Below the pieces are notes generated by a model that saw only the letters and a program-made list of their open reading frames with translations, searched no databases and was not told the DNA's origin. The position numbers and the translations under genes were made by a program. From Clostridia bacterium (GTDB lineage Bacteria; Bacillota; Clostridia; Christensenellales; UBA1242), in contig JAFYKO010000195.1 of assembly GCA_017537515.1 (NCBI GenBank), positions 1 through 21,956 on the forward strand: DNA of 21,956 nt, given 5' to 3'. Positions 21,472-21,956 of the stretch are shown one piece after another; position 1 is the first letter of the stretch; every line of letters starts with the position of its first letter.

Positions 21472-21956
21472 TTAGTTTAAAAAATTTTTTAATTTGTTTT
21501 CAAATTTTGAAATGGGTTTTCTTTTGTGCATTGTTGATGAGTGTAGTTTCATAATTGTTTCATAATCTTCATTCTTTTTCCCAGTCCTAATATATTCATC
21601 TAAATTGTCATAGGTCAACCCTAGTTTTTCTTCGTCCGATTTCCCGCTGAGTCCATCACTTGGAGTTTTTTCAACGAGTTCTATAGGTAATCCAAGGAGA
21701 CGCCCTATCTCACACACTTCAGTTTTTGTGAAATTTGCTATCGGAGCAAAATCGCCAACGCTGTCTCCCCATTTTGTGGAATAGCCCACGCTTATTTCAC
21801 TTAAGTTTGAAGTGTTTGCAACTAAATAATTCATACTTCCCGCAACAGCATACAACATCGCCATCCTGAGTCGAGGCGGGGTGTTTATTGTTGTAATATC
21901 GCTTAATTTTAATTGGTTGTTATCTAAAACTTCTTCTATAGGTTTAATAATTCCCT
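21472..21956 (-). CDS. nadE: NAD synthetase NadE, N-terminus cut by the right edge
   Basis: The visible 160 residues are the C-terminal part of NAD synthetase, which amidates deamido-NAD with ATP. NTPPRLRMAMLYAVAG resembles the N-x-x-x-R-x-R-M helix, STKWGDSVGDFAPIANFTKTEV is the ATP/pyrophosphate and deamido-NAD binding segment, and PSDGLSGKSDEEKLGLTYDNLDEYI is the conserved C-terminal loop and helix. The reading frame continues to the last base of the window without a stop. Whether it is the ammonia-dependent form or part of a longer glutamine-dependent enzyme cannot be seen. The nrtR gene downstream on the same strand is its likely regulator. The stop is immediately followed by the GC-rich palindromic island. 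Confidence 0.92.
   Translation of the reverse strand, partial: GIIKPIEEVLDNNQLKLSDITTINTPPRLRMAMLYAVAGSMNYLVANTSNLSEISVGYSTKWGDSVGDFAPIANFTKTEVCEIGRLLGLPIELVEKTPSDGLSGKSDEEKLGLTYDNLDEYIRTGKKNEDYETIMKLHSSTMHKRKPISKFENKLKNFLN

Noticed and set aside
21283..21480. Open frames on both strands (65 and 62 codons) across the GC-rich island
   Set aside because: They follow the palindromic sequence, have composition typical of translated repeats, and lack ribosome sites.

Overview
The window is AT-rich DNA with tightly packed genes. It uses the standard bacterial code: TGA is a genuine stop at 8595-8597, which argues against a Mollicutes code-4 genome. The gene set (789-residue RecJ, HemZ-type radical SAM protein, NrtR next to NadE, TspO, BspA-type leucine-rich repeats, type-1 ABC exporters) and strong GGAGG ribosome sites suggest an uncultured low-GC Bacillota, probably a gut Clostridia-type organism. 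That placement is inference. I see no tRNA, rRNA, CRISPR, insertion sequence, phage or plasmid module.

Layout. 1-5019 is read leftward: a HipA-like kinase cut by the left edge, a small ferritin-like protein, and recJ-hemZ as an operon. 5184-9010 is read rightward: a membrane-anchored XRE regulator coupled to a methyltransferase, TspO, an unknown 126-residue protein, and an ADP-ribosylglycohydrolase overlapping a GNAT acetyltransferase. 9054-11127 is read leftward: an ABC exporter preceded by a 29-codon leader-like ORF and a terminator. 11257-14366 is read rightward: a DUF2441/Arr-like protein coupled to an alpha/beta hydrolase, then a cytoplasmic S41-like peptidase. 14439-18766 is read leftward: a second ABC exporter, a leucine-rich-repeat protein with a C-terminal CCQ/GNAT-like domain, and an 18-codon ORF with its own promoter. 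18894-21956 holds a RyR-like protein, a HExxH protein, a degenerate-Nudix NrtR regulator, a GC-rich palindromic island, and nadE cut by the right edge.

Two expression patterns stand out. First, at least three and probably four genes (HipA-like, XRE regulator, HExxH protein, TspO) have a -10 box ending 6-7 bases before the ATG and no Shine-Dalgarno, so their mRNAs should be leaderless. Second, two leftward units begin with a perfect TTGACA-N17-TATAAT promoter, a strong GGAGG and a tiny ORF followed by competing RNA structures. One lies upstream of ABC exporter 1, and the other upstream of the LRR gene and ABC exporter 2. The first resembles ribosome-mediated attenuation of drug exporters (compare bmrB-bmrCD of Bacillus subtilis). 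It is the strongest candidate here for an undescribed regulatory system. The ADP-ribosylglycohydrolase and the Arr-like DUF2441 protein may together reflect ADP-ribosylation chemistry, but nothing in the sequence ties them to one pathway.
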